This document shows, one piece after another, positions 47,988 to 58,789 of a stretch of DNA of 64,000 nucleotides (its first letter is position 1; each line of letters begins with the position of its first letter). Made by a program: the position numbers and the translations under genes. Location: the NCBI RefSeq assembly GCF_002262875.1, contig NZ_NKYE01000004.1:124001-188000 (forward strand), written 5' to 3'. Origin of the DNA: Amycolatopsis antarctica (GTDB taxonomy: Bacteria; Actinomycetota; Actinomycetes; Mycobacteriales; Pseudonocardiaceae). The notes under the pieces are model-generated. The model was not told the origin of the DNA. It ran no database searches and saw only the letters and a list, made by a program, of their open reading frames with translations.

Positions 47988-49268
47988 ATGAACGGCGAAA
48001 CACCTCGGCCACTGTCGAGGAACCGCGAGTACAACCTGTTGTGGTCCAGCTATGTCGTGTCCCAGCTCGGTTCCCAGGCGACACTGTTCGCCTATCCGGT
48101 GCTGGTCCTGTTCCTCACCGGCTCGGCGATCCAGGCGGCGCTGGTCGAGTTCGCGATCGCCGGGGCGCGGCTCGTCGCCGGCCTGCCCTCCGGCGCGCTG
48201 GTCGACCGATGGAATCGCAAGCGCGTGCTGCTGGCGGGGGAACTGGTACGTGCGCTCGCGCTCGGTAGCCTGGCTGTGGCGATCGGGTTCGGGCACACGC
48301 ACTTCGCGCACATCCTCGCCGTCGCGGTGGTGGAGGGCGTGTTCATGTCACTGTTCGCCGCGGCGGAACAGGCGATGCTGCCGATGGTGGTGCCGCGCAA
48401 GCAGTTGCCGACGGCGGTGGCGCGGAACTCCGCGCGGTACCACGTCGCCACCGTCGTCGGTCCGGGGCTGGGCGGTGTGCTGCTCAGCGCGGGGCGGATG
48501 TTTCCCTTCGCCGCCAACGCGATCGGGTACCTGGTGTCGTTCGTGGCGCTGCTGTTCCTGCGCGCGCCGGAGCAACCCGCTCGTACCGGCAAGGGCACCA
48601 GCGTCGCCAGGGAGATGACCGACGGGCTGCGGTGGATCCTGCGGCACCCCCGGGTCCGGTCGACCCTGGTGCTGGCGGCGGTGTTCAACCTGATCTTCAG
48701 CGCACTGCTGTTCGTCGCGATCGCGTCATCCCAGCGCGCCGGGGTCGATCCGGGGGAGATCGGCCTGATCGGCGTGCTGCTCGGCGCGGGCGGCATCCTC
48801 GGCGCGATCGCCGCGCCCCGGCTGCGGACGGCGGTGCCGCCGTACCTCGCGCTGGTGGCGTTGCTGTGGCTGTCGGCGGCACTGGTGCCACTGCTGGCGA
48901 TCGTGCCGGTGGGCGTGTGGCTCGGCGTGGTACTCGGCGGGATCGCGTTCCTGGCGCCGACGGCCACCACGATCGTGTCCACGTACCAGATGCTGATCAC
49001 CCCGGACGAACTCCGCGGCAGGCTGGCCGGGGCGATCGGGGTGTTCATGGGGGTGGCCGGCGCGCTCGGCCCGCTCGCCGGGGGTGTGCTGGTCGAATCG
49101 GGTGGCCGCGGGCCCGCCGTGTACGGCTGCGCGGCGGCGATGGTGGTCCTGGCGATCGCGGTGACGGCCAGCCCGACGATGCGCACGTTTCCGGCGTCCG
49201 ACGAGTACGCCGGCGATCCGGTGGACGGCGACGCTCCCGAGGCTCCGGCGAAGACCGCCGTTCGTTAG
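47988..49268 (+). CDS. MFS exporter (EntS/MFS_3-like)
   Basis: 426 residues from ATG 47988, with about 12 hydrophobic segments. The loop between segments 2 and 3 has the MFS motif (SGALVDRWNRKRVLLAGE, about 65-82). The N-terminal LSRNREYNLLWSSYVVSQLGSQ pattern is that of the drug/siderophore exporter branch. It is transcribed in the same direction as the dioxygenase, 120 bases behind it. It is probably the peptide exporter, parallel to the ABC system at 17.5-20.9 kb. Confidence 0.85.
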   Translation: MNGETPRPLSRNREYNLLWSSYVVSQLGSQATLFAYPVLVLFLTGSAIQAALVEFAIAGARLVAGLPSGALVDRWNRKRVLLAGELVRALALGSLAVAIGFGHTHFAHILAVAVVEGVFMSLFAAAEQAMLPMVVPRKQLPTAVARNSARYHVATVVGPGLGGVLLSAGRMFPFAANAIGYLVSFVALLFLRAPEQPARTGKGTSVAREMTDGLRWILRHPRVRSTLVLAAVFNLIFSALLFVAIASSQRAGVDPGEIGLIGVLLGAGGILGAIAAPRLRTAVPPYLALVALLWLSAALVPLLAIVPVGVWLGVVLGGIAFLAPTATTIVSTYQMLITPDELRGRLAGAIGVFMGVAGALGPLAGGVLVESGGRGPAVYGCAAAMVVLAIAVTASPTMRTFPASDEYAGDPVDGDAPEAPAKTAVR

Positions 49269-49612
49269 CGTAACCAAAAACAGTCGAACATTTTGTGAAA
49301 TCGTGCGGCCATTGGTCGAAATGACTGTTCCGTGCCGTTCTGTTCCCCCGGAAGGCCGAGTACGCATGCTCGGATGAGCGCTGTGGCCGATGAGTGCCTA
49401 CCTTCGGATAGGTTCTGTAGCACAGGGGATTTGCTGCTATATGTATTTTGATGGAGTGAAACCCGAATAGAGTAATCGTCGGCCACCGTTTCGGGAGGTG
49501 TCTCGACGACGACCGGCGGATCATTTTTTTCTGGTAACTTCGCAGTGACCTTCCCGGTCGGCGTCCGCCATTCCGGCGGCGGAGACCGCCGGGATCACAC
49601 TGGGGAGCGGCG
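49269..49612. other. AT-rich intergenic region upstream of the ArsR-type regulator
   Basis: 344 bases without a credible gene and visibly lower GC than its surroundings. It includes AACAGTC/GACTGTT arms about 40 bases apart near 49281-49335, a T-run (ATTTTTTTCTGG) near 49523, and a CGGCGG-AGA-CCGCCG hairpin just before the regulator start. It probably contains the promoter of the regulator genes; no consensus promoter is assigned. Confidence 0.4.
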
Positions 49613-50485
49613 TTGAAGATTCATTTCACCGACGCTGATCTGGCCTGCACCAGGTTGGCGATTCTGGGCCAGGTGCCGGAATCGCTGTTCGCTCTCGACC
49701 TCCTGCGCCGGGGTGCCGGTGGCCACGCGTTCAGCGGCTGGCGGAATCGGGTCGCCGCCGACGATCGGGTGCGTGCCGCGCTCGAGATCGCCCGGTCCAC
49801 CACCTCGATGCTCGAGCAGTACCACATCATCCAGCGCTCACTGCAGAACGCCGAGGGCGCCGAGCGGGTCACCGCCGAGCAGAAGAGGCTGACCCGTGAC
49901 GTGCGCGCGTTCTTCGACACGGCCGTCGAACCGTTCTGGTCCCGGGTGCGCGGACGGCTGGAGGCCGACCGGGGCGCCCGGGGCCGGATCACGCTCAGCG
50001 GCGGCCTCGACCTGATGCTGCAGACGCTGCACCCGAAGATCCGCTGGAAGATGCCGGTGCTCGAAATTCCCGGACGGGACCGGCCGGACATCCATCTCGA
50101 CGGTCGAGGCCTGGTGCTGACGCCCTCGCTGTTCCGGTTCGACAAGCCGGCGACCTTCGTCGATCGCACGCCGGACGGTCCGCAACCGGTGCTCGCGTAC
50201 CCGATCCCGCTCGATCTCGCCGGTGTCTCCGGCCTGTGGAACGACGACGGCGTCAACGAACGTGCCCTCGGTGCGCTCGTCGGCCGCACCCGCACTGCCG
50301 TCCTGCGCAACCTGACCGAAAGCCGCTCCACCGGCGAGCTGGGCCGGGAGATCGGCATCTCCGCCGCCGCCGTCAGCCAGCACACCGGGGTGCTGCGCGC
50401 CGCCGGGCTGATCGCCACCTCGCGCACCACCCGGGGAGCGCAGCACACGCTGACGCCGCTGGGCAGCGCGCTGCTGCACGGCTGA
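49613..50485 (+). CDS. ArsR-family winged-helix regulator with long N-terminal domain
   Basis: TTG 49613 is supported by GGGGAG five to six bases upstream; 290 residues. The C-terminal 75 residues are an ArsR-type winged helix (TGELGREIGISAAAVSQHTG, about 243-262) ending in a wing. The N-terminal 200 residues match the long, actinomycete-specific extension seen in many ArsR-like proteins, with no metal-binding Cys cluster visible. It is probably a ligand- or stress-responsive regulator of the cluster. It lies 88 bases upstream of the orphan response regulator. Confidence 0.8.
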   Translation: MKIHFTDADLACTRLAILGQVPESLFALDLLRRGAGGHAFSGWRNRVAADDRVRAALEIARSTTSMLEQYHIIQRSLQNAEGAERVTAEQKRLTRDVRAFFDTAVEPFWSRVRGRLEADRGARGRITLSGGLDLMLQTLHPKIRWKMPVLEIPGRDRPDIHLDGRGLVLTPSLFRFDKPATFVDRTPDGPQPVLAYPIPLDLAGVSGLWNDDGVNERALGALVGRTRTAVLRNLTESRSTGELGREIGISAAAVSQHTGVLRAAGLIATSRTTRGAQHTLTPLGSALLHG

Positions 50486-50573
50486 TCGCCCGTCGTCGCG
50501 CTGTGGGGGCGGCGGTATCCTGTGCTGTCCCGGACGATCGGGCTCCCACGACGCGCGGACTGGAGCGAGACTG

Positions 50574-51245
50574 ATGCGGGTGCTGATCCTGGAGGACGAC
50601 GCACTGCTGCGCGAGGGCCTGGTGCTGCTGCTGGAGTCCGACGGCATCGAGGTCGCCGGGGCGGTGGCCAACGTGCCCGAGTTCCTGGCACTGCTGGAAC
50701 GGGAGCGGCCCGATGCGGCGGTCACCGACGTCCGCCTGCCGCCCACCTTCACCGACGAGGGAATCAGGGCCGCGCTGGAGGCCCGCAGGCTCATCCCGGG
50801 TCTGCCGGTCCTGGTGCTTTCCGCCTACGTCGACGAGGGATTCGCGGCCGACCTGCTCGGGCAGGGGCCCGACGGCATCGGCTACCTGCTCAAGGAGCGG
50901 GTGTCCCGGGTCGACGAGTTCCTCGGCGCGCTGCACCGGGTGGCGGGCGGGGGCACGGCGATCGACCCCGAGGTGGTCTCCCGGCTGCTCGTCCGGCGCA
51001 AGCAGGACGATCCGCTGCGGGCGCTCACCCCGCGGGAACGGGAGATTCTCGGCCTGATGGCGGAGGGCCGCGACAACGCCGGGATCGCAGGCGCGCTGTT
51101 CGTCACCGAGACGGCCGTCAGCAAGCACATCAGCGGCATCTTCGCGAAGCTCGGGCTCACCCCCGAGGTGACCGGGCACCGCCGGGTACTGGCCGTGCTC
51201 GCCCATCTCGACGCCGCGGCGTTGCGCCTTTCGACAGAGACTTAA
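50574..51245 (+). CDS. Orphan NarL/LuxR-type response regulator
   Basis: ATG 50574 follows GGAGCGAGACTG; 223 residues. Receiver domain with LEDD, phospho-acceptor Asp in VTDVRLPP (about residue 51) and Lys in YLLKE (about 105); LuxR helix-turn-helix (LTPREREILGLMAEG, about 150-164). No kinase gene is adjacent. It shares the DVRLPP...DEG and RVxEFL patterns and overall length with the regulator at 15422-16066, so the two look like paralogues of one subfamily. It immediately precedes the halogenase and is a likely pathway activator. Confidence 0.87.
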   Translation: MRVLILEDDALLREGLVLLLESDGIEVAGAVANVPEFLALLERERPDAAVTDVRLPPTFTDEGIRAALEARRLIPGLPVLVLSAYVDEGFAADLLGQGPDGIGYLLKERVSRVDEFLGALHRVAGGGTAIDPEVVSRLLVRRKQDDPLRALTPREREILGLMAEGRDNAGIAGALFVTETAVSKHISGIFAKLGLTPEVTGHRRVLAVLAHLDAAALRLSTET

Positions 51246-53183
<1,938 letters not shown>

Positions 53184-53188
53184 GAAAC

Positions 53189-53221
53189 CCCGGCCCGGCG
53201 GGAAGCTCCCGCCGGGCCGGG
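53189..53221. terminator. Perfect 15-base-pair hairpin directly after the halogenase
   Basis: CCCGGCCCGGCGGGA (53189-53203) is fully complementary to TCCCGCCGGGCCGGG (53207-53221) around a three-base loop, starting six bases past the stop. It should end or attenuate transcription before the flavin reductase. Confidence 0.7.
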
Positions 53222-53300
53222 CTCTCCCGGCCGTCACCCGGCGGCGGCCGGGCCCCGCGCAGGCCGCCGGGTTTCCCGCGACCGAAGGGCGAACCGACTC

Positions 53301-53864
53301 ATGGAAACCGTCTCCCGTCAGCCGGATCCCGGTGCGGCACCGTCTCCGATCGGAGCGCGACCGGTGCCCGCTGCCCTGCGCGACTTCATGAGCGCGTTCT
53401 GCACCGGCGTCACGGTCATCACCTCCATCGACGGTGAGGGCAGGCCGCACGGGCTCACCTGCACCTCGCTGGCGAGCGTCACGCTGTCGCCGCCGACCCT
53501 GCTGGTGTGCCTGAACACCGGCAGCGGAACCCTCGCCGCGCTGCGGCAGAGCGGCGGTTTCGCGGTGAACCTGCTGCACGAACGTGGCCGCAGGGCCGCG
53601 GAGACCTTCGCCTCCCGGGCGGCCGACCGTTTCGACCGGGTGCGCTGGTGCCGCTCGGGCACCGTCGGCCAGCCCTGGCTCACCGACGACGCCTTCGCGC
53701 TCGCCGAGTGCGAGGTCGCCGACACCGTCGCGGTGGGCGATCACGTCGTCGTGTTCGGCCGTGTGGTCGGCGTCGAACACGTACCGGAAGTTCCTCTGCT
53801 GTACGGCATGCGGACGTTCTCGAGCTGGTTCGCCGCCCTGCCCGACGAAGCGCCGACCGCCTGA
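53301..53864 (+). CDS. NAD(P)H:flavin reductase (HpaC/SsuE-like flavin_red family)
   Basis: 187 residues from ATG 53301. The central fold has FCTGVTVITS (about residues 34-43), GLTCTSLASVTLSPPTLLVC (about 52-71) and a GxFAVN-type strand, the pattern of the FMN-binding split-barrel reductases that feed reduced flavin to partner monooxygenases and halogenases. Placement right after a flavin-dependent halogenase makes it the likely FADH2 source. The first about 20 residues are a flexible extension. Specificity for FAD versus FMN cannot be read. Confidence 0.87.
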   Translation: METVSRQPDPGAAPSPIGARPVPAALRDFMSAFCTGVTVITSIDGEGRPHGLTCTSLASVTLSPPTLLVCLNTGSGTLAALRQSGGFAVNLLHERGRRAAETFASRAADRFDRVRWCRSGTVGQPWLTDDAFALAECEVADTVAVGDHVVVFGRVVGVEHVPEVPLLYGMRTFSSWFAALPDEAPTA

Positions 53865-53905
53865 GCCGGACCCGCCCCGGGCCCGCCGACCGAGGAAGTG
53901 ACCAG

Positions 53906-55300
53906 ATGACGAGCGTGTCCGTGATCGCGGCCGGCCGGAGCCGGCGGACGTGGCTGGGAATGGCGGCGGGCCTGGTGATCCTGATCGGCGCGGCCACGAT
54001 GTGGGGCCCGGCGCTGTTCCGTGCCGGTGACGGCCGCGAGGGAGTCGACCCGGTGGCCAGGTTCCTGCTCGCCGTGGCGGTGATCCTGTTCGTCTGCCAC
54101 ATGTTCGGGGCTCTGCTGCGCCGCTGGAAACAGCCGCCGGTACTGGGCGAGATCCTGGGTGGACTGGTGCTCGGGCCGTCCGCGCTCGGCCTGGTCTGGC
54201 CCGGCGCGCAGGACTGGCTGTTTCCCGCCGACGTGCTGGAGAGCCTGGACAAGGCCGCACAACTCGGCCTGATCGTGTTCATGTTCCTGCTCGGCTGCGA
54301 ACTGCGGACGGACAACATCGGCAGCAAGCGCACCGTCGGCGCCGCCGTTCTCGGCGGGATGGGGCTCCCGTTCGCCGCCGGGGTGGGTATCGCGCTCGCC
54401 GCCCAGCCGATGCTGGCGAGTGGCAGCGCCTCGCGGACCGCGTACGTACTGTTCTTCGGGCTCGCCCTGTCGATCACCGCGCTGCCCGTGCTCGCCAGGA
54501 TCCTGGTGGACCTGGGCATCGATCGCAGCAGGCTCGGTGCGATGTCCCTGTCCTGCGCGGCGATCGGCGACGGTGTCGCGTGGACGGTGCTGACCGTCAT
54601 CCTCGCCGCCACCGGTCTCAGCGGCACCGGTGACATCGCGACCACGGCCGGGCTGGCCGTGGCACTGGTGCTGGTGACCTTTCTCTGCGTTCGTCCCGCC
54701 CTCGTCGCGCTGGTACGGCGAATGCGCTCGGAACAGCTCCTGCTGGCCGTGCTCGCCGTCGGCGCCATCGGTTTCGCCGCGCTGACCCAGGTCATCGGAC
54801 TGCACCCGGTGATCGGTGCCTTCCTCTTCGGCGCGGCCGTCCCGCGCGACTCCGCCGTCGTCGAGCGGATCAGCACGCAGCTTCAGGGGTTCACCATCGC
54901 GATCCTGCTGCCGCTGTTCTTCGCCGGTGTCGGGCTCGGCACCTCGGTCGGCCTGCTCGGTGCCGACGCCGGGCACTGGCTGCTGCTGGCCGGAATCCTG
55001 CTCGCCGCCACCGTCACCAAGTTCGTCGGCGCCGGAGGCGCGGCCAGGCTCACCGGAATGCCCGCACGACAGGCGATCCAGCTCGGCACCCTGATGAACT
55101 GCCGCGGAGTGACCGAGCTCGTCATCGCCACCATCGGCCTGCAGTACGGCCTGATCAACCAGCTCGGGTTCACCATCCTGGTGCTGGTCGCCGTGATCAC
55201 GACCGCAGCCACCGGGCCGCTGATGCGGGTGTTCACCCGCCACGATCCGGTGCTCGCCGACGGACTGCTTCCCGGTCACGAACCGGCACGCACGAGCTGA
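53906..55300 (+). CDS. CPA2-family cation/proton antiporter
   Basis: I start at ATG 53906 with GAGGAAGTG upstream (464 residues); the open frame extends far to the left without support. About 12-13 hydrophobic segments, with [19 protein letters not shown] (about 75-93) and [15 protein letters not shown] (about 117-131), are characteristic of KefB/GerN-type monovalent cation:proton antiporters. No C-terminal TrkA domain is present. Antiporters of this class occur in several natural-product clusters and can give self-resistance to, or help export, the product. Role here is inference. Confidence 0.8.
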   Translation: MTSVSVIAAGRSRRTWLGMAAGLVILIGAATMWGPALFRAGDGREGVDPVARFLLAVAVILFVCHMFGALLRRWKQPPVLGEILGGLVLGPSALGLVWPGAQDWLFPADVLESLDKAAQLGLIVFMFLLGCELRTDNIGSKRTVGAAVLGGMGLPFAAGVGIALAAQPMLASGSASRTAYVLFFGLALSITALPVLARILVDLGIDRSRLGAMSLSCAAIGDGVAWTVLTVILAATGLSGTGDIATTAGLAVALVLVTFLCVRPALVALVRRMRSEQLLLAVLAVGAIGFAALTQVIGLHPVIGAFLFGAAVPRDSAVVERISTQLQGFTIAILLPLFFAGVGLGTSVGLLGADAGHWLLLAGILLAATVTKFVGAGGAARLTGMPARQAIQLGTLMNCRGVTELVIATIGLQYGLINQLGFTILVLVAVITTAATGPLMRVFTRHDPVLADGLLPGHEPARTS

Positions 55301-55361
55301 TCACCGCTCCACCCGTACTCGACGACCATGCCGGACCGGTGCCGGATCCCGCAGGACGAGG

Positions 55362-56642
55362 ATGACGATGACCGTGCCCAAACTGTCCACAACGGACTAT
55401 CTTGACGTAGTCGGTGAGGCGTTCCGCTCGGACGCGGGCGGACCGGACCCGTCAGGGCACTTCGGTGTCCACGGTGGACGGTTCATGCCCGAAGCGCTGA
55501 TGGCCACCCTCGCCGAACTCACCGACGCCTATCTCACCGCCCGGTCGGATCCCCTCTTCCACGCCGAGTTCGCGGCACTGCTGACCGGGTACGCGGGCAG
55601 GCCCAGCCTGCTCACCGAGGCGCCACGGCTCGCCGAGGACAGCGGCGCCCGCATCCTGCTCAAGCGGGAGGACCTCAACCACACCGGCTCGCACAAGATC
55701 AACAACGTGCTCGGGCAAGCACTGCTGGCCAGGCGCATGGGCAAGACCAGAGTGATCGCGGAGACCGGCGCGGGCCAGCACGGCGTCGCCACCGCCACCG
55801 CGGCGGCCGCGCTCGGCCTGGACTGCCATGTCTACATGGGAGCCAAGGACGTCGAACGGCAGGCGCTCAACGTCGCCAGGATGCGAGTGCTCGGCGCCAC
55901 CGTGCAACCGGTCGAGGTCGGCAGCCGCACACTCAAGGACGCGATCAACGAGGCCCTGCGGGACTGGGTGACCAATGTGGACACCACGCACTACCTGCTC
56001 GGCACGGCGGCCGGATCGCACCCCTTTCCCGCCATGGTGCGCGACTTCCACCGGGTGATCGGGGTGGAGGCGCGCAGACAGTCCCTTTCGGCGTACGGCG
56101 GCCTGCCGGACGCGGTCGTCGCCTGCGTCGGTGGTGGTTCGAACGCGATCGGCATCTTCCATCCGTTCCTCGCCGACGACCCGGTCCGGCTCTACGGCAT
56201 GGAGGCGGGCGGTGCCGGGATCGCCTCGGCCGCGCACGCCTGCTCGATCACCGGCGGTTCGGTCGGAGTGCTGCACGGCGCACGCACCTACCTGCTGCAG
56301 GACGAGTTCGGCCAGACCCGGGAGAGCCACTCCATCTCCGCCGGACTCGACTACCCGGGGGTCGGGCCGGAACACGCCGCCCTGCACGACGCCGGGCGGG
56401 TGACCTACCAGCCTGTCGACGACGAGGAGGCGATGGCGGCGTTCCGGGCGCTGAGCCGGGCCGAGGGGATCATCCCCGCCATCGAGAGCGCGCACGCCGT
56501 CGCCGGAGCACTCCGCCTTGCCCCCGCGCTCCGCGCGGAACTGGGCCGGGAACCGCTGATCCTCGCCTGCCTTTCCGGCCGCGGGGACAAGGACATGTCC
56601 ACCGCCGCCGAGTACTTCGGTTTCGAAGGGGAACGAGCATGA
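55362..56642 (+). CDS. trpB: Tryptophan synthase beta chain
   Basis: 426 residues from ATG 55362 (an ATG two codons later is equally usable). [15 protein letters not shown] marks the N-terminus; the PLP lysine lies in [10 protein letters not shown] (about 109-118), and the phosphate-binding GGGSNA is about residue 257. It condenses indole with serine to make tryptophan and channels indole from the alpha chain encoded next, with an ATGA overlap. Its presence in the cluster, outside a full trp operon, points to dedicated tryptophan supply for halogenation. Confidence 0.93.
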   Translation: MTMTVPKLSTTDYLDVVGEAFRSDAGGPDPSGHFGVHGGRFMPEALMATLAELTDAYLTARSDPLFHAEFAALLTGYAGRPSLLTEAPRLAEDSGARILLKREDLNHTGSHKINNVLGQALLARRMGKTRVIAETGAGQHGVATATAAAALGLDCHVYMGAKDVERQALNVARMRVLGATVQPVEVGSRTLKDAINEALRDWVTNVDTTHYLLGTAAGSHPFPAMVRDFHRVIGVEARRQSLSAYGGLPDAVVACVGGGSNAIGIFHPFLADDPVRLYGMEAGGAGIASAAHACSITGGSVGVLHGARTYLLQDEFGQTRESHSISAGLDYPGVGPEHAALHDAGRVTYQPVDDEEAMAAFRALSRAEGIIPAIESAHAVAGALRLAPALRAELGREPLILACLSGRGDKDMSTAAEYFGFEGERA

Positions 56643-57466
56643 ACGTCACGAGCACCGGTACCGGCCGGGTGGCGGCGGCCCTGGCCACCGCGCGCGCGGA
56701 GAATCGGGCCGCGCTGATCGGCTACCTGCCCGCCGGGTTCCCGAGCGTGCCCGGCTCGATCGCCGCGCTGCGCGCGATGATCGACGGTGGCGTCGACATC
56801 GTGGAGATCGGCCTGCCCTACAGCGATCCGGTGCTGGACGGCCCCGTCATCCAGCGCGCCTCGGAGGCCGCGCTCGCGGCGGGAACCACGACCACCGACG
56901 TCTTCCGCGTCACCGAGGCGCTGGCGGAGCGCGGCGTCCCGGTGCTGTGCATGACGTACTGGAACCCGATCGAGCGCTACGGGGTGGACCGCTTCGCCGA
57001 GGAGTTCGCGGCCGCCGGAGGCAGCGGACTGGTCACCCCGGACCTGATCCCCGAGGAGGCCGGCGGCAGCGGCTGGTTCGCCGCCTCGGACCGGCACGGC
57101 CTCGACCGCGTCTTCCTGGTAGCTCCGTCGTCGAGTACCGAACGGATCGAACTGACGGCCGCCGCGGGACGCGGTTTCGTCTACGCGGCCTCGTTGATGG
57201 GTGTGACGGGTACCGGCGGTGCGGTGCGCGCGGTGGCCGCCGCGCTCGTCGACCGGGTTCGCGCCGTCTCAGGGGTGCCGGTGTGTGTCGGACTGGGCGT
57301 CTCCGGAGCCCGACAGGCCGCCGACATCGCGGCCGCCGCGGACGGCGTCATCGTCGGCGCCGGTTTCGTCCGCAGGCTGCTGGACGCCGCCACTCCCGAA
57401 GCGGGTGTCGAGGCGGTGCGGGCCTTCGCCGCGGAACTCGCGGACGGCGTCCGTGCCCGGCCCTGA
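56639..57466 (+). CDS. trpA: Tryptophan synthase alpha chain
   Basis: 275 residues from ATG 56639, overlapping the trpB stop. The catalytic Glu in [12 protein letters not shown] and Asp in VLDGPVIQ (about residues 50-67) are present, and the TIM-barrel phosphate loop region ([14 protein letters not shown]) is normal. It cleaves indole-3-glycerol phosphate to indole and glyceraldehyde 3-phosphate. It is convergent with the trpD-like gene 76 bases away. Confidence 0.93.
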   Translation: MNVTSTGTGRVAAALATARAENRAALIGYLPAGFPSVPGSIAALRAMIDGGVDIVEIGLPYSDPVLDGPVIQRASEAALAAGTTTTDVFRVTEALAERGVPVLCMTYWNPIERYGVDRFAEEFAAAGGSGLVTPDLIPEEAGGSGWFAASDRHGLDRVFLVAPSSSTERIELTAAAGRGFVYAASLMGVTGTGGAVRAVAAALVDRVRAVSGVPVCVGLGVSGARQAADIAAAADGVIVGAGFVRRLLDAATPEAGVEAVRAFAAELADGVRARP

Positions 57467-57542
57467 CCGGTCACCCGGCTCCGGCCGGTCGGCGGACCGC
57501 GGGCCGGGTACCGCCGCAAAACCCTGGCGGCCGAGGGGAATC

Positions 57543-58637
57543 TCAGCGGCGCACCGTGCTCACGCCGTGCTCGGCGGCCAGCTTCGAGGTCAACCGGGTC
57601 CAGCGTTCCAGCAGCGCCTCCGCCGCGCCCGAGTCCACCGCGCGGGCGGCCAGTGTGAGCTTGGCGCCGATCCGCTCGGTGGCGGAGGCGGAGGTCGGTT
57701 CCAGCGCCGCCATCCCCGCCGCCGCGGAGAGCAGCACGGCATCGCGAACCGGGCCGCGCCGGCCGGCCAGCACCTCCCTGGCGATCGCCGCGTTTTCCGG
57801 TGCGGCACCGCCGCGCAGTGCGTCCGGACCGGCCAGTGCGATACCCACCTCGCGCGGGTCGAAGGTCTCCGTGTCGACCGCGCCCTCCCGCACGTTCCAG
57901 ATCCGCGAGGTCGTCGTGACGGTGAGCTCGTCGAGTCCGTCGTCGCCCCGGAACACCAGCGCCGAGGCACCCCGATCGGCGAGCACGCCTGCGATCAGCG
58001 GCGCGACCCGCTCGTCCGCCACCCCGACCGCGGCAGCCGCGGGCAGGGCGGGATTCGTCAACGGGCCGAGCAGGTTGAACGCCGTCGGGACGCCGAGTTT
58101 GCGCCGGACCGCCGAGGCGTGCCGCATCGCGGAGTGGAACAGCGGCGCGAAGCAGAAGACCAGGCCGATCTCCTCGAGGATCGCGGGCGCCGTCCGGGGC
58201 GGCAGGTCCACGAAGACCCCGAGTTCCTCCAGCAGGTCCGCGGATCCGCAGGCGGAGGACGAGGATCTGTTGCCGTGCTTGACGATCCGGGCACCGGCGG
58301 CCGCGGCGATGATCGCCGAGACGGTCGAGATGTTCACCGTGCCCGCGCGATCCCCGCCGGTCCCGACGATGTCGACGGCCCTCCCTGGGATGTGCAGCGG
58401 CACCGCGTGCGCCCGCACCGCCCGGATCAGGCCCTCGATCTCGGCGACGGTCTCGCCCTTCGTTCGCAGGGCGGCCAGGAACGCCGCGAGGCGTACGTCC
58501 TCGGCCTCGCCGCGCATCACCCGGTGCATGACCCATTCGGTGTCGTCCGCGGTCAGATCCACCCGGCCGACGAGCGTGGCCAGAGTCGCGTTCCACCGTG
58601 CGTCCGCGTTCTCCACGGATTCCTGTTCTCTGCTCAC
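57543..58637 (-). CDS. trpD: Anthranilate phosphoribosyltransferase
   Basis: GTG 58637 is chosen because GGAGG lies 7 bases upstream; 364 residues. The PRPP site VGTGGDRAGTVNIST (about residues 93-107), KHGNRSSSSACGSADLLEELG and the NLLGPLTNP region identify TrpD. It transfers ribose-5-phosphate to anthranilate, the second step of tryptophan synthesis. It is divergent from the MocR-like gene and separated from trpBA, so the three trp genes are in two transcripts. trpE/G, trpC and trpF are not in the window. Confidence 0.92.
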   Translation of the reverse strand: MSREQESVENADARWNATLATLVGRVDLTADDTEWVMHRVMRGEAEDVRLAAFLAALRTKGETVAEIEGLIRAVRAHAVPLHIPGRAVDIVGTGGDRAGTVNISTVSAIIAAAAGARIVKHGNRSSSSACGSADLLEELGVFVDLPPRTAPAILEEIGLVFCFAPLFHSAMRHASAVRRKLGVPTAFNLLGPLTNPALPAAAAVGVADERVAPLIAGVLADRGASALVFRGDDGLDELTVTTTSRIWNVREGAVDTETFDPREVGIALAGPDALRGGAAPENAAIAREVLAGRRGPVRDAVLLSAAAGMAALEPTSASATERIGAKLTLAARAVDSGAAEALLERWTRLTSKLAAEHGVSTVRR

Positions 58638-58707
58638 GTTCCTGCCTCCGTAGATCGGATTCCCGTTCACGATTCCAGTGGGCGACATGACGGGGCCAGA
58701 CCAATCG

Positions 58708-58723
58708 CCGGAACGTATTCCGG
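58708..58723. promoter_or_regulatory. Palindrome between trpD and the MocR-like gene
   Basis: CCGGAA-CGTA-TTCCGG is a perfect hyphenated palindrome in the middle of the 152-base divergent intergenic region. The position suits an operator of the adjacent regulator acting on both genes. Confidence 0.5.
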
Positions 58724-58789
58724 TCCATTCGCGTTCCGCCGACCGTTACCGCCGGGCCGCCCCGGCCGTGAATCGGAAGTGAGGCCCCC

